Assembly (NCBI RefSeq): GCF_000971135.1
Contig: NZ_BBLW01000009.1
Location: 109,721-173,720 of the forward strand
Direction: 5' to 3'
Length of the DNA stretch: 64,000 nucleotides
DNA from: Demequina phytophila
GTDB taxonomy: Bacteria > Actinomycetota > Actinomycetes > Actinomycetales > Demequinaceae
The notes under the pieces are model-generated. The model was not told the DNA's origin and ran no database searches. It was given only the letters and a program-made list of their open reading frames with translations. Of this stretch, positions 6,950-15,547 are shown piece after piece. Each line of letters begins with the position of its first letter. Position 1 is the first letter of the stretch. A program made the translations under genes and the position numbers.

Positions 6950-9531
6950 TGCCCAAGATTCCGCTTTCTTGGCTCGCGGAGTCGGTCGCCCTGGTCGACG
7001 GCGCGACCCCCGAGGACATCGCCACGTCGCTCGCCCGCGTCGGGCTGGAGGAGGAGGGGATCCACGGCTCCGGCGTGGTCGGTCCGCTCGTGGTGGGCCG
7101 TGTCATGTCGTTGGTCAAGGAGGAGCAGTCCAACGGCAAGACCATCAACTACTGCCGCGTCGACGTCGGTGCCTTCAACGACCCCGCCGGCCCGGGCCAC
7201 AAGCCCGACAACAAGGTCGACTACCCGTCCTCGAAGGGCATCGTGTGCGGCGCGCACAACTTCGTCGAGGGCGACTGGGTGGTCGTGGTGCTCCCGGGCG
7301 CGACGCTGCCCGGCCCGTTCCCCATCTCGGGCCGCAAGACGTACGGCCACTGGTCGGACGGCATGATCTGCTCGGCGCGCGAGCTGGGCCTCGGCGAGGA
7401 CCACTCGGGCATCATCGTGCTCACCGAGCTGGGGTTCTCCGCTGACTCCCTCGAGCCTGGCCAGGACGCGATCCCGCTGCTCGGCCTGGACCAGAAGACC
7501 ATCGAGATCAACGTCACGCCCGACCGCGGCTACTCGTTCTCCATCCGCGGGGTGGCGCGCGAGTACGCTCACGCGACCGGCGCATCGTTCACCGATCCCG
7601 CCGGGCTGCCGGTCACCGGGACCGTCGGCGACGGCTTCGCCGTCGAGATCAGGGACGATGCGCCCGTGCGCGGGACGGTCGGATGCGACCGGTTCGTGGC
7701 ACGGGTGGTGCGCGGGTTCGACCCTGCGGCGGCGTCGCCGTCGTGGATGAAGCAGCGGCTCGAGGCGGCGGGCATGCGGTCGATCTCGCTTGCCGTGGAC
7801 GTCACCAACTACGTCATGCTCGAGCTGGGTCAGCCGCTGCACGCGTACGACCTCGCGACGCTCGCCGCGCCCATCGTGGTGCGGCGCGCGCGTCCGGCCG
7901 AGCAGATCGTCACGCTGGACGACGCGACGCGCGTGCTCGACGGCGAGGACCTGCTCATCACGGACTCTGCTGGTGGGCGCGGCGCTCGCGCGATCGGCAT
8001 CGCCGGTGTCATGGGCGGCGCGCTGACCGAGGTTTCCGCGTCCACGACGGACGTGCTGCTCGAGGCGGCGCACTTCGACCCGATCACCATCGCGCGCACG
8101 GCGCGCCGTCACAAGCTGGGCTCGGAGGCGTCGCGGCGGTTCGAGCGGGCCGTCGACACCGCGCTGCCCCCGGTCGCGGTGCAGCGTGCCGCGAACCTGC
8201 TCGTGGAGCACGGCGGCGGCGTGATCGAGGAGATCTACACCGACGTCGACGACGTCGCGCCCGTGCAGGCCATCGAGATGGACCGCGACTACCCGTCGCG
8301 GATCGTGGGCGTCGAGTACTCGGTCGAGGAGGTCACCGACTCGCTCGAGCAGGTGGGCTGCACGGTCGAGCGCGATGGCGAGGTGCTCATCGTGACGCCG
8401 CCGACGTGGCGTGCCGACCTCGAGGGCCCCATCAACCTGGTGGAGGAGGTCGCGCGCCTGCGCGGCTTCGAGAACCTGCCGTCCGTGCTGCCCGTCGCGC
8501 CTCCCGGGCGCGGGTACACGCACTCGCAGATCGTGCGGAAGTCGGTGGCGCGGTCCCTGGCCGAGGCCGGGCTGACCCAGGTGCTCACCTACCCGTTCAT
8601 CTCGGAGTCCCGCCTCGACGACTGCCTGCTGCCGTCGGACGACGTCCGCCGCGACGTGATCCGCCTGGCGAACCCGCTGTCCGCCGAGCAGCCGCTGCTG
8701 CGCACGGCGCTGGTGGAGACGCTGGTGGACGCGGTGCGCGTCAACCTGGGCCGCGGCGCGCAGGACGTCGCCGTCTACGAGACCGGCCGCGCGTACCTGG
8801 GCCGCCTGGTGGGTTCTGTGCCTGCCACCTACTCGGGTGACTCGATCACGCCGGACGACGTCGAGGCTCTCAACAAGGCGATCCCGGGCCAGGTGCGCCG
8901 CGTTGCGGGCGTGATGGCCGGCAACAAGATCGCCGCCGGCTGGGACGGCCACGCCACGCCGTGGAAGTGGACCGACGCGATGGCGATGGTCGAGAAGGTC
9001 GAGCGCGCGTGCGGCGTGGTGCTCGACATCTCGAACGAGGCGGGGGAGCGCCAGTCGACTGCACCGTTCCACCCGGGCCGCGTGGCGATCTACCGCCTCG
9101 ACGGCGAGATCGTGGGCGCGGCCGGCGAGCTGCACCCGAAGGTGTGCGAGAACCTCGGCCTGCCCGCGCGCACCGTGGCATTCGAGGTCGCGCTCGACCC
9201 GTTGATCGAGGAGTCCGAGGGCGTGCTGGTCACGGCGTCGCCCGTCTCCGGTCAGGTGCTCGCGAAGGAGGACTTCGCGTTCGTGGTTCCTGCCTCGGTG
9301 ACCGCCGGCTCGCTGGTGGACGCCGTGATCGAGGCCGGCGACGGCCTGGTCGAGGATGCGCGTGTGTTCGACGTCTACACGGGCGAGCAGATCGGCGAGG
9401 GCAAGAAGTCGCTGGCGATCAACGTGAAGATGCGCGACGCGGACCACACGCTCTCGGCTGACGAGGTGCTCGAGGTCCGCAACGCGATCATCGCGGCGGC
9501 AGGGGAGAAGTTCGGGGCCGTGCTGCGCTGA
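6949..9531 (+). CDS. pheT: Phenylalanyl-tRNA synthetase beta subunit
   Basis: An 860-residue subunit. The start ATG 6949 overlaps the pheS stop and gives the family N-terminus MPKIPLSWLAESV. In order it shows the EMAP-like tRNA-binding fold (about residues 40-155), the B3/B4 editing region, which hydrolyses Tyr-tRNA-Phe, B5 (LEGPINLVEEVARLRGFENL), and the C-terminal FDX-ACB anticodon-binding domain (VLAKEDFAFVVP to the end). The length is normal for actinobacteria. A strong terminator follows at 9598-9631. Confidence 0.98.
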   Translation: MPKIPLSWLAESVALVDGATPEDIATSLARVGLEEEGIHGSGVVGPLVVGRVMSLVKEEQSNGKTINYCRVDVGAFNDPAGPGHKPDNKVDYPSSKGIVCGAHNFVEGDWVVVVLPGATLPGPFPISGRKTYGHWSDGMICSARELGLGEDHSGIIVLTELGFSADSLEPGQDAIPLLGLDQKTIEINVTPDRGYSFSIRGVAREYAHATGASFTDPAGLPVTGTVGDGFAVEIRDDAPVRGTVGCDRFVARVVRGFDPAAASPSWMKQRLEAAGMRSISLAVDVTNYVMLELGQPLHAYDLATLAAPIVVRRARPAEQIVTLDDATRVLDGEDLLITDSAGGRGARAIGIAGVMGGALTEVSASTTDVLLEAAHFDPITIARTARRHKLGSEASRRFERAVDTALPPVAVQRAANLLVEHGGGVIEEIYTDVDDVAPVQAIEMDRDYPSRIVGVEYSVEEVTDSLEQVGCTVERDGEVLIVTPPTWRADLEGPINLVEEVARLRGFENLPSVLPVAPPGRGYTHSQIVRKSVARSLAEAGLTQVLTYPFISESRLDDCLLPSDDVRRDVIRLANPLSAEQPLLRTALVETLVDAVRVNLGRGAQDVAVYETGRAYLGRLVGSVPATYSGDSITPDDVEALNKAIPGQVRRVAGVMAGNKIAAGWDGHATPWKWTDAMAMVEKVERACGVVLDISNEAGERQSTAPFHPGRVAIYRLDGEIVGAAGELHPKVCENLGLPARTVAFEVALDPLIEESEGVLVTASPVSGQVLAKEDFAFVVPASVTAGSLVDAVIEAGDGLVEDARVFDVYTGEQIGEGKKSLAINVKMRDADHTLSADEVLEVRNAIIAAAGEKFGAVLR

Positions 9532-9543
9532 CCCGAGCCCCAT

Positions 9544-9600
9544 GGGGAACTCACTGACGCTCTTGCGAGGTCTGGAACTCCTACGGGGAACTCACTGACG
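9544..9600. repeat. Direct repeat GGGGAACTCACTGACG, two copies
   Basis: Identical 16-bp copies lie at 9544-9559 and 9585-9600, 41 bp apart, immediately after pheT. A diverged third copy (14 of 16 matching) lies at 15476-15491 after another operon. The function is unknown. Confidence 0.75.
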
Positions 9601-9631
9601 GCGGCCGGCAGGAACACCTGCCGGCCGCCGT
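9598..9631 (+). terminator. Strong intrinsic-type hairpin after pheST
   Basis: A perfect 15-bp stem (9598-9612 with 9617-9631) closes an AACA tetraloop. It is the strongest hairpin near the operon end. The following TCTCTGCGCTT is only mildly T-rich. Confidence 0.85.
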
Positions 9632-9847
9632 CTCTGCGCTTCGGGGTGAGACGAGTGCGCCCAAGGGAGTCCCTGTGTGCCTTTCGTGGAGCATCGCGTT
9701 GCCATGCTCACCGGCGAGGCGCGCGTCCGAGTCCCGCGAGCGCACCTCACGTCGGACCCATCCCGGCAAGCGTCGTTGCGCGCGCCCGCGTCACCACCGC
9801 GCATCGTGCCTCTCTAGACTGGAGGGACAGCAGGGAAGCGTGGATCT

Positions 9848-10909
9848 GTGACCAGTGCACCGGCACCACCACACGGCGAGTCCTCTCAAGGGCGCCGCGG
9901 ACACCTCGCGCCGCCCCAGCTGCTCCGCGGCGAGGACTACGTCGCCGACGCGACTCAGCGAGTCCACGACGCGAAGCGGCGCGTGCTCCTGACGACGTTG
10001 ACCATCGCGCACGACCACCGCACGGACGACCTCATCGAGGCGCTCGTGTGGGCCGCGAGGCGCGGGGTCGAGGTGTCGGTAGCCGCGGATGTGTTCACCT
10101 ATGCCGACGCCGCCGGCACGTTCCTCCCTACCGGGTATAGGACCAAGTCGTGGCGCAGGTCCGACACCTTGGCCTCCAAACTCATTCGCGAAGGCGTGCG
10201 CTTCACCTGGCTGGGGCGCGAGAAGGGTCTCCCGTGGCGAGGCCGGACGCACACGAAGTTCTGCGTCGTGGACGACACCTCGTATGCGTTCGGCGGGGTG
10301 AACCTGGACCGCAAGGGCGTCGAGAACGCGGACTTCATGCTCCGGATCGCCGACGCGCGTCTCGCCGACGACCTCGAGACGGTGTACCACCAGATCCAGC
10401 ACATGAACCTGCACGAGCGGGGTCACGAGTCGCTCGAGTACCGGTACGGCAGCGACCGCGTGCTGGTGGACGGCGGCATCCCCGGCGACTCGATCATCTA
10501 CCGGCGGGCGGTGGCGTTGGCGCGGCAGTCGGACCGGGTGCTCCTCATGTCGCAGTACTGCCCCACGGGAGAGCTCGGCAAGGTCATCAGCGAACGCGAC
10601 AGCGAGTTGTGGTTCAACCCGCCGCGCAACGCCAGCCCCGCGAACCGGGTACTGATCGCCTCCTCGATGGCATGGACCGGCCATCGGTCGATGTACACGA
10701 GGAGCCGCTATCTGCACGCCAAGGCGATGGTCTTCTTCCGGGTAGATGGTGCGCGTGCGGCGATCACCGGGTCGCACAACTTCGTGGAGGGCGGTGTGCG
10801 GCTCGGCACGCGCGAGATCGCGTTGGAGACCCACCGGCCCGACACGATCGATCAGATTCTGGACTTTCACGCACGCCACGTCTGCGGCGACGGCGACGGT
10901 GACGACTGA
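9848..10909 (+). CDS. Phospholipase D-like (HKD) family protein
   Basis: A 353-residue protein with two HKD half-sites. The first is HTKFCVVDDTSYAFGGVNLD (HxK...D); the second is LHAKAMVFFRVD followed by GSHNFVEGG. Paired HKD motifs form the active site of the phospholipase D/cardiolipin synthase superfamily, which also includes nucleases. There is no signal peptide or membrane helix, so a cytosolic phosphodiesterase or phosphatidyltransferase is equally possible. The GTG start at 9848 keeps a polar, Pro-rich N-terminus of about 30 residues, and a later start cannot be excluded. It is a single gene, convergent with the next one. Confidence 0.82.
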   Translation: MTSAPAPPHGESSQGRRGHLAPPQLLRGEDYVADATQRVHDAKRRVLLTTLTIAHDHRTDDLIEALVWAARRGVEVSVAADVFTYADAAGTFLPTGYRTKSWRRSDTLASKLIREGVRFTWLGREKGLPWRGRTHTKFCVVDDTSYAFGGVNLDRKGVENADFMLRIADARLADDLETVYHQIQHMNLHERGHESLEYRYGSDRVLVDGGIPGDSIIYRRAVALARQSDRVLLMSQYCPTGELGKVISERDSELWFNPPRNASPANRVLIASSMAWTGHRSMYTRSRYLHAKAMVFFRVDGARAAITGSHNFVEGGVRLGTREIALETHRPDTIDQILDFHARHVCGDGDGDD

Positions 10910-10932
10910 GCGCATCCGCGAGCAGGCCGAGG

Positions 10933-10967
10933 GCGGTCCCGGGCCGCCGAGAGCGACCCGGGACCGC
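10933..10967. terminator. Bidirectional hairpin between convergent genes
   Basis: GCGGTCCCGGG (10933-10943) pairs perfectly with CCCGGGACCGC (10957-10967) around a 13-nt loop, in the 69-bp gap between two convergent stops. Confidence 0.75.
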
Positions 10968-10978
10968 ACTGGTGATCG

Positions 10979-11407
10979 CTACTCGGACTCGGGCTTCGCT
11001 CCAGGCCAGCGGCCGGCCGCGATCTCGGCCTCGAGCTCCGCGCGCGTGACCCACGGCCTCTCCCAGACCTTGAGGTCCTCGAATGCGGGGCATTCGCGCC
11101 AGCGGTCCGGCGGCACATACGAGACCTTGCGATCCATGATCTCCGCCAGCCCGTATGTGTACGCGCGGATGTGAGTGCGGTGTCGCGCGATGGCCGCGTG
11201 GGCGATCTCGCGCCACTCGTCGTGCATGCACCAGGTCTCGACCTGGTCGCGTGCGTCGAGCGTCGCGACGTAGATGCCCCGTTCGTGGGTGCCGACGATC
11301 CGCATGTCACGCGGCGGCCCGTCGCGCAACGCGCGCTTGATCTGGATGATGTGGACGAGGTGTCCGCTCGCCGAGTACAGGCAGCGCGGACGCGTGGCAT
11401 CAGCCAT
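10979..11407 (-). CDS. Hypothetical protein
   Basis: A 142-residue soluble protein beginning MADATRPRCLYSASGHLVHI. The start at 11407 is preceded on its strand by GAAGGAGAG with good spacing. The longer frame upstream has composition unlike protein and was discarded. It is rich in Arg, Trp and His in the second half (MHDEWREIAHAAIARHRTH, VPPDRWRECPAFEDL) and contains three Cys. I see no known motif. It is divergent from the AIM24-like gene and convergent with the PLD-like gene. Confidence 0.7.
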   Translation of the reverse strand: MADATRPRCLYSASGHLVHIIQIKRALRDGPPRDMRIVGTHERGIYVATLDARDQVETWCMHDEWREIAHAAIARHRTHIRAYTYGLAEIMDRKVSYVPPDRWRECPAFEDLKVWERPWVTRAELEAEIAAGRWPGAKPESE

Positions 11408-11670
11408 GGCTCTCTCCTTCAGAGAATCCGTTCTTCCGCGCGCCGGGCGGCGTGCGGCGGATCTTCCTCCAGGGGCACCGTGTCGGGACGCGGTTGCCAG
11501 CTGGCCGGCTGGAGGGCTTGTGGCCAGGCTTCGTGATCCAGCACCGACCGTACCAAGGCGCGCCGACACCCGCCAGACCCGGACGGACCAGGCGACATGC
11601 GCATCGTCCCTCGCTACGGTGGGAACGCGCCCGCACCGCGGGCTCTCACCGACGAGGCAAGGAGCACGGC

Positions 11671-12348
11671 ATGGACGTCACCATCTCCGCGGGACCCGCG
11701 TTCGCGATGGGCACGGTCACGCTGCCACCTGGCGGCTCCGTCCGGGTCGAGGCCGGCGCGATGGCGATGACGCGGGGCGACATCCAGATCGAGACGTCGA
11801 CCCGGGGCGGGTTCATGAAGGGCCTCAAGCGCTCGCTGGGCGGCGAGAGCTTCTTCGTCAACGACTTCCACTCCGGCAGCGGCGGCCAGGTGGGCGTCGC
11901 CTCCACGCTGCCCGGCGACATGGCCAAGGTGACGCTCGATGGCAGCGCCGGGCTGATGGTGCAGTCCGGGTCGTGGAGCGCGTCCGACCCGAGCATCGAC
12001 GTCGACTCGAAGTGGGGAGGTGGCAAGTCGTTCTTCAGCGGCGAGGGGCTCATCCTGCTGCGCTGCTCGGGCGCGGGCGACCTGCTGCTGTCCTCCTACG
12101 GCGCGATCCTCGCCGCCGAGCTTCAGCCAGGAGAGACCATGACGCTCGACACCGGCCACGTGGTCGCATTCGACGAGACCGTCCAGTACAGCGTCCGCAA
12201 GGCCGGCAGCTGGAAGTCCACCATCCTCGGCGGCGAGGGACTCGTCACCGACTTCACCGGCCCCGGCCGCGTGTGGCTGCAGACCCGCTCCACCAACGAC
12301 CTGGTCGAGTGGATCAAGCGCGTCAACCCGCAGCGCACCAACTCATAG
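11671..12348 (+). CDS. AIM24/TIGR00266-family protein
   Basis: A 225-residue beta-rich protein of the AIM24 family. Typical features are the glycine-rich repeated strands, GGFMKGLKRSLGGESFFVND, and the C-terminal VWLQTRSTNDLVEWIKRVNP. The molecular function of the bacterial family is poorly defined. ATG 11671 has AAGGAG at 11659-11664. A TACGGT -10 lies at 11615-11620, next to one copy of the dispersed GCATCGTCC motif (11601-11609). The stop overlaps the convergent MscS gene by 6 bp. Confidence 0.88.
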   Translation: MDVTISAGPAFAMGTVTLPPGGSVRVEAGAMAMTRGDIQIETSTRGGFMKGLKRSLGGESFFVNDFHSGSGGQVGVASTLPGDMAKVTLDGSAGLMVQSGSWSASDPSIDVDSKWGGGKSFFSGEGLILLRCSGAGDLLLSSYGAILAAELQPGETMTLDTGHVVAFDETVQYSVRKAGSWKSTILGGEGLVTDFTGPGRVWLQTRSTNDLVEWIKRVNPQRTNS

Positions 12349-13557
12349 CGGGCGGTCGGAGGGCTCCCCGCCCGACCCGGTTGGCGCATCGTCCCCGTCG
12401 ACCGTGACTCGCGGGATGCCGTGCGTGAACTGGCTCGCGCGCTCCTCGGCCTCGGCGGAGCCGGTGAAGAGCCCACCACCGTCGGCGTGCTCCGCGGGCG
12501 CGGCGCTGCGACGGCCGCGCGGGGCGGGCGCGGCGGCCTCGGAGACCAGCACCCTCTGCGCGGGCGCCGCATCCGGCATGACGGACTGGATCCACAGCAC
12601 CATGGCCTCGCGCACGAAGCAGCGGAGGTCGTAGAGCGTGGGCGCGTCCTTCGCGGTCACCAGGATCCGCACGCGGACGTAGCCGCCGGTCGCCTCGGTC
12701 ACCTGGAGCACCGAGGCGCGGCCGTCGTACAGCGGCGTCTGCTCCAGCACCGTCTCGAGGTGCTCGCGCATCCGCTGGGGCGACACGCGCCAGTCGAGGT
12801 CGAACTCCACCGACCCGAGCAGCTCCGACCCCTGGCGGGTCCAGTTCTCGTACGGCGTGGTCGTGAAGTACGTGCAGGGCAGGACCAGCCGGCGGTCGTC
12901 CCACAGGTCGAGCACCACGTAGCTGAGCGTGATCTCACCTACGCGGCCCCACTCGCCCTGGGCCACGATCACGTCGTCGACGCGCAGGGCATCCGAGAAC
13001 ACCAGCTGGATGCCGGCGAACATGTTGCCGAGCACCGATTGCGCCGCGAGGCCCGCGACGATCGACGCGATGCCCGCGGAGGCCAGCACCGACGCCCCGA
13101 CCGCGCGCACGGAGTCGAACGTGAACAGCGCCGCCCCGATCCCGATCACCACGATCAGCGCGATCGCGAGCCGCCTCACGATGAGGGTCTGGGTACGCAG
13201 CCGCCGTGCGAGCCGGTTGTCGGGGATGTCGATGCGGTTGTGGTCGAGCGCCACATCCGAGACGAACCTCACGACCGCGATGAGCAACCATGCGAGGATC
13301 GCGATCGCCGCGATGGTGAACACCTGCGAGATCGCGGGCATCCAGTCGCTCCGGCGAAGCGACGCGTGCACCCCGAACCACAGTCCCAGCAGCAGCGTCA
13401 GGGCCCAGAACGGCGCGCGCACCTGCGTGACCAGCTCGCCCGCCCACGCGCTCCTCCGCGCGACCGCGCGCATCACCAGCTTGACCGCCAACGCGATCAC
13501 CACCGCTACCGCGACGCTTGCCGCCACCGTGATCCCGAATCCCAGCCAGTCGTCCAC
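12343..13557 (-). CDS. MscS-family mechanosensitive ion channel
   Basis: A 404-residue protein with four N-terminal hydrophobic segments. The last is the glycine/alanine-rich pore helix of MscS channels (GASVLASAGIASIVAGLAAQ), followed by SVLGNMFAGIQLVFSDALRV and the cytoplasmic beta domain (VDDVIVAQGEWGRVGEITLS). The C-terminal 70 residues are a low-complexity tail rich in Ala, Pro, Gly and Asp, not part of the conserved channel. It probably opens under hypo-osmotic stress to release solutes. The GTG start is supported by GGGAGGAG upstream. Confidence 0.92.
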   Translation of the reverse strand: MDDWLGFGITVAASVAVAVVIALAVKLVMRAVARRSAWAGELVTQVRAPFWALTLLLGLWFGVHASLRRSDWMPAISQVFTIAAIAILAWLLIAVVRFVSDVALDHNRIDIPDNRLARRLRTQTLIVRRLAIALIVVIGIGAALFTFDSVRAVGASVLASAGIASIVAGLAAQSVLGNMFAGIQLVFSDALRVDDVIVAQGEWGRVGEITLSYVVLDLWDDRRLVLPCTYFTTTPYENWTRQGSELLGSVEFDLDWRVSPQRMREHLETVLEQTPLYDGRASVLQVTEATGGYVRVRILVTAKDAPTLYDLRCFVREAMVLWIQSVMPDAAPAQRVLVSEAAAPAPRGRRSAAPAEHADGGGLFTGSAEAEERASQFTHGIPRVTVDGDDAPTGSGGEPSDRPL

Positions 13558-13700
13558 GATCGATCTCCTCCCGTGTCAGTGCTCGCCCTCGACCCTACGA
13601 AGGGGATGTTTCGCCGCGATGACGCCCGCCGCATCGTCCCCCGTCACCAGGCACGATGCGCGGGCCGGGGCTAGCGTGAGCGGTGGAGGGGAGGTCCCAC

Positions 13701-15308
13701 ATGGCCGAGCAGCCCGCAGCGCCCGCCCACACCCACGAGAAGCGCGAGCACTGGTCCGGACAGACCGCGTTCATCCTGGCCGCCATCGGCTCCGCCGTGG
13801 GACTGGGGAACATCTGGCGGTTCCCCGGCCAGGCCTACGAGCACGGCGGCGGGGCGTTCATGATCCCGTACCTCATCGCGCTCGTGACCGCAGGTATCCC
13901 GATCCTGTTCCTCGAGCACGCGATCGGGCACCGGTTCCGCGGCTCCGCCCCTTTGGCGATGAAGCGCGTCCACAAGCACGCCGAGGGCGTCGGGTGGCTG
14001 CACGTCGCCATCTGCTTCGTCATCGGGCTGTACTACACGGCGATCATCGCGTGGGCGCTCAGCTACTTCTTCTTCAGCTTCAACCTGTCGTACGCGGACG
14101 ATCCGGCCGGGTTCTTCACCGGCGACTACCTGCAGCTCGGGGAGGCCGGCACCTTCTCGATGTCGTTCGTGCCTCAGGTGATCATCCCGCTGGTCGCGGT
14201 GTGGCTCATCACCATCGTGATCCTGGCGCTGGGTCTGCACACCGGCGTCGAGCGGCTCAACATCATCGGCATCCCGGTGCTGGTCGCGACGTTCCTCGTG
14301 ATCGTGGTGCGCGCGCTGTTCCTCGACGGCGCGGGCGACGGCATCGAGGCGCTGTTCACCCCCGACTTCGCGGCGCTGAGCGACCCGCAGGTGTGGATCG
14401 CCGCGTACGGGCAGATCTTCTTCTCGCTGTCGCTCGCCTACGGGATCATGATCACGTACGCCTCCTACCGGCGGCGGCGCTCCAACCTCACCGCGCCGGG
14501 CCTGGTGGTCGCGTTCGGCAACAGCTCGTTCGAGCTGCTGGCCGGCATCGGGGTGTTCGCGACGCTGGGCTTCCTTGCGAGCCAGCAGGGCGTCGGCGTG
14601 GGCGAGCTCGACGGCATCGCTGGTCCGTTCCTGTCCTTCGTGACGTTCCCTGCGACCATCGCCGAGATGCCGGGCGGCGCGTTCTTCGGCGCGCTGTTCT
14701 TCGCGTCGCTCGTGCTCGCCGGCCTCACCTCGTTGGTCTCTGTGCTCCAGGTGGTGTCCTCGGCGCTGCAGGACAAGCTCAACCTCAAGCCGCGCACCGC
14801 GGCGCTCCTGGTGGGCGGCGTGAGCGCGGTGCTGTCGATCATCGGGTTCGGCACCACCACCGGGCTGTACCTGCTCGACACCGTGGACCAGTGGTCGAAC
14901 CAGCTGGGAATCGTCGCCGGCGCGATCACCATGATCGCCGCGGCCGTGTGGATCGGGCGCCGCGGGCACGAGCTCGAACGGCACCTCGCCGCGGTCTCGA
15001 CGCTGCGCCCGGGCAAGGCATGGCTGTGGCTCGTGAGCGCGGTCGCGCTGCTGCTCATCTACATGTTCGTCGAGAAGGCCGTCTCTCTCGCGATCGACGG
15101 ATACGGCGGATATCCCACCTGGTACGTCGTGGTTTTCGGGTGGGGGACGGTGCTGTTCCTCGCTCTGGTCGCGTGCCTCATGCCGCTGGCGCGATGGCGG
15201 CGCGACATCGTGCACTTCCATCCGTGGCCCACGCGCGAACAGCTCAACCTGCCCGCGGACGTGGGGGAGCGCCACACCGAGGACTACGACCCGAGGAGCC
15301 CGTCATGA
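13701..15308 (+). CDS. Neurotransmitter:sodium symporter family transporter (MetP-like)
   Basis: A 535-residue NSS/SNF protein with about 12 membrane helices. The first carries the sodium- and substrate-binding signature GSAVGLGNIWRFP. GGGGAGG at 13688-13694 sets the start at ATG 13701; an in-frame GTG at 13683 lacks such a site. Its stop overlaps (ATGA) a 49-residue single-helix gene matching the MetS small subunit. By analogy with the MetPS system of Corynebacterium it may import methionine or alanine with sodium. The substrate is inferred from that pairing. TAGCGT at 13672-13677 is a plausible -10. Confidence 0.92.
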   Translation: MAEQPAAPAHTHEKREHWSGQTAFILAAIGSAVGLGNIWRFPGQAYEHGGGAFMIPYLIALVTAGIPILFLEHAIGHRFRGSAPLAMKRVHKHAEGVGWLHVAICFVIGLYYTAIIAWALSYFFFSFNLSYADDPAGFFTGDYLQLGEAGTFSMSFVPQVIIPLVAVWLITIVILALGLHTGVERLNIIGIPVLVATFLVIVVRALFLDGAGDGIEALFTPDFAALSDPQVWIAAYGQIFFSLSLAYGIMITYASYRRRRSNLTAPGLVVAFGNSSFELLAGIGVFATLGFLASQQGVGVGELDGIAGPFLSFVTFPATIAEMPGGAFFGALFFASLVLAGLTSLVSVLQVVSSALQDKLNLKPRTAALLVGGVSAVLSIIGFGTTTGLYLLDTVDQWSNQLGIVAGAITMIAAAVWIGRRGHELERHLAAVSTLRPGKAWLWLVSAVALLLIYMFVEKAVSLAIDGYGGYPTWYVVVFGWGTVLFLALVACLMPLARWRRDIVHFHPWPTREQLNLPADVGERHTEDYDPRSPS

Positions 15309-15454
15309 GCACGTCCGCGGTGGTGCTGCTGGCGGTGTCGATCGCGCTCGTGTGGGGCGGGCTCGCGGTGTCGATCATCGTGCTGGCGCGCCGTCCCGAG
15401 AATGACCACATGCCGCCTGGCGGCGAGGACACCGTGGTGCCCGACGAGGTGTGA
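15305..15454 (+). CDS. MetS-like small subunit of NSS transporter (49 aa)
   Basis: ATG 15305 overlaps the transporter stop by 4 nt. It encodes 49 residues: one N-terminal membrane helix (AVVLLAVSIALVWGGLAVSI) and a short acidic tail starting ARRPENDHMPPGG. Size, topology, the ARRPE motif and linkage match the MetS-type methionine/alanine importer small subunit, which is needed for activity of the large subunit in Corynebacterium. It is easily missed because of its length. Confidence 0.85.
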   Translation: MSTSAVVLLAVSIALVWGGLAVSIIVLARRPENDHMPPGGEDTVVPDEV

Positions 15455-15475
15455 CACCTCTTGCCCGTGCCGCAT

Positions 15476-15491
15476 GGGGAACTTACCGACG
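15476..15491 (+). repeat. Third, diverged copy of the 16-bp post-operon repeat
   Basis: GGGGAACTTACCGACG matches the pair after pheT at 14 of 16 positions. It again lies within 25 bp of the last stop codon of an operon. Confidence 0.6.
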
Positions 15492-15547
15492 GTTGCGGTC
15501 GATCTCTGAGCGCTGCGGGGAAGCCACCGTCGCCGCGCACCGGCGGC

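Larger units (their letters stand above)
9532..9847. other. 316-bp intergenic region between pheT and the PLD-like gene
   Basis: It contains a 16-bp direct repeat present twice, a perfect 15-bp terminator hairpin, and then about 215 bp with no convincing gene. Near the end, TAGACT (9815-9820) is a plausible -10 for the gene starting at 9848. A variant of the dispersed motif (GCATCGTGCC) lies just upstream of it. Confidence 0.6.

Noticed and set aside
9544..9600. CRISPR-like repeats
   Set aside because: Only two 16-bp copies, no further spacers and no cas genes.
9646..10140. Plus-strand ORF starting in the pheT-PLD gap
   Set aside because: It overlaps the PLD-like gene in another frame and shows no family resemblance or ribosome site.
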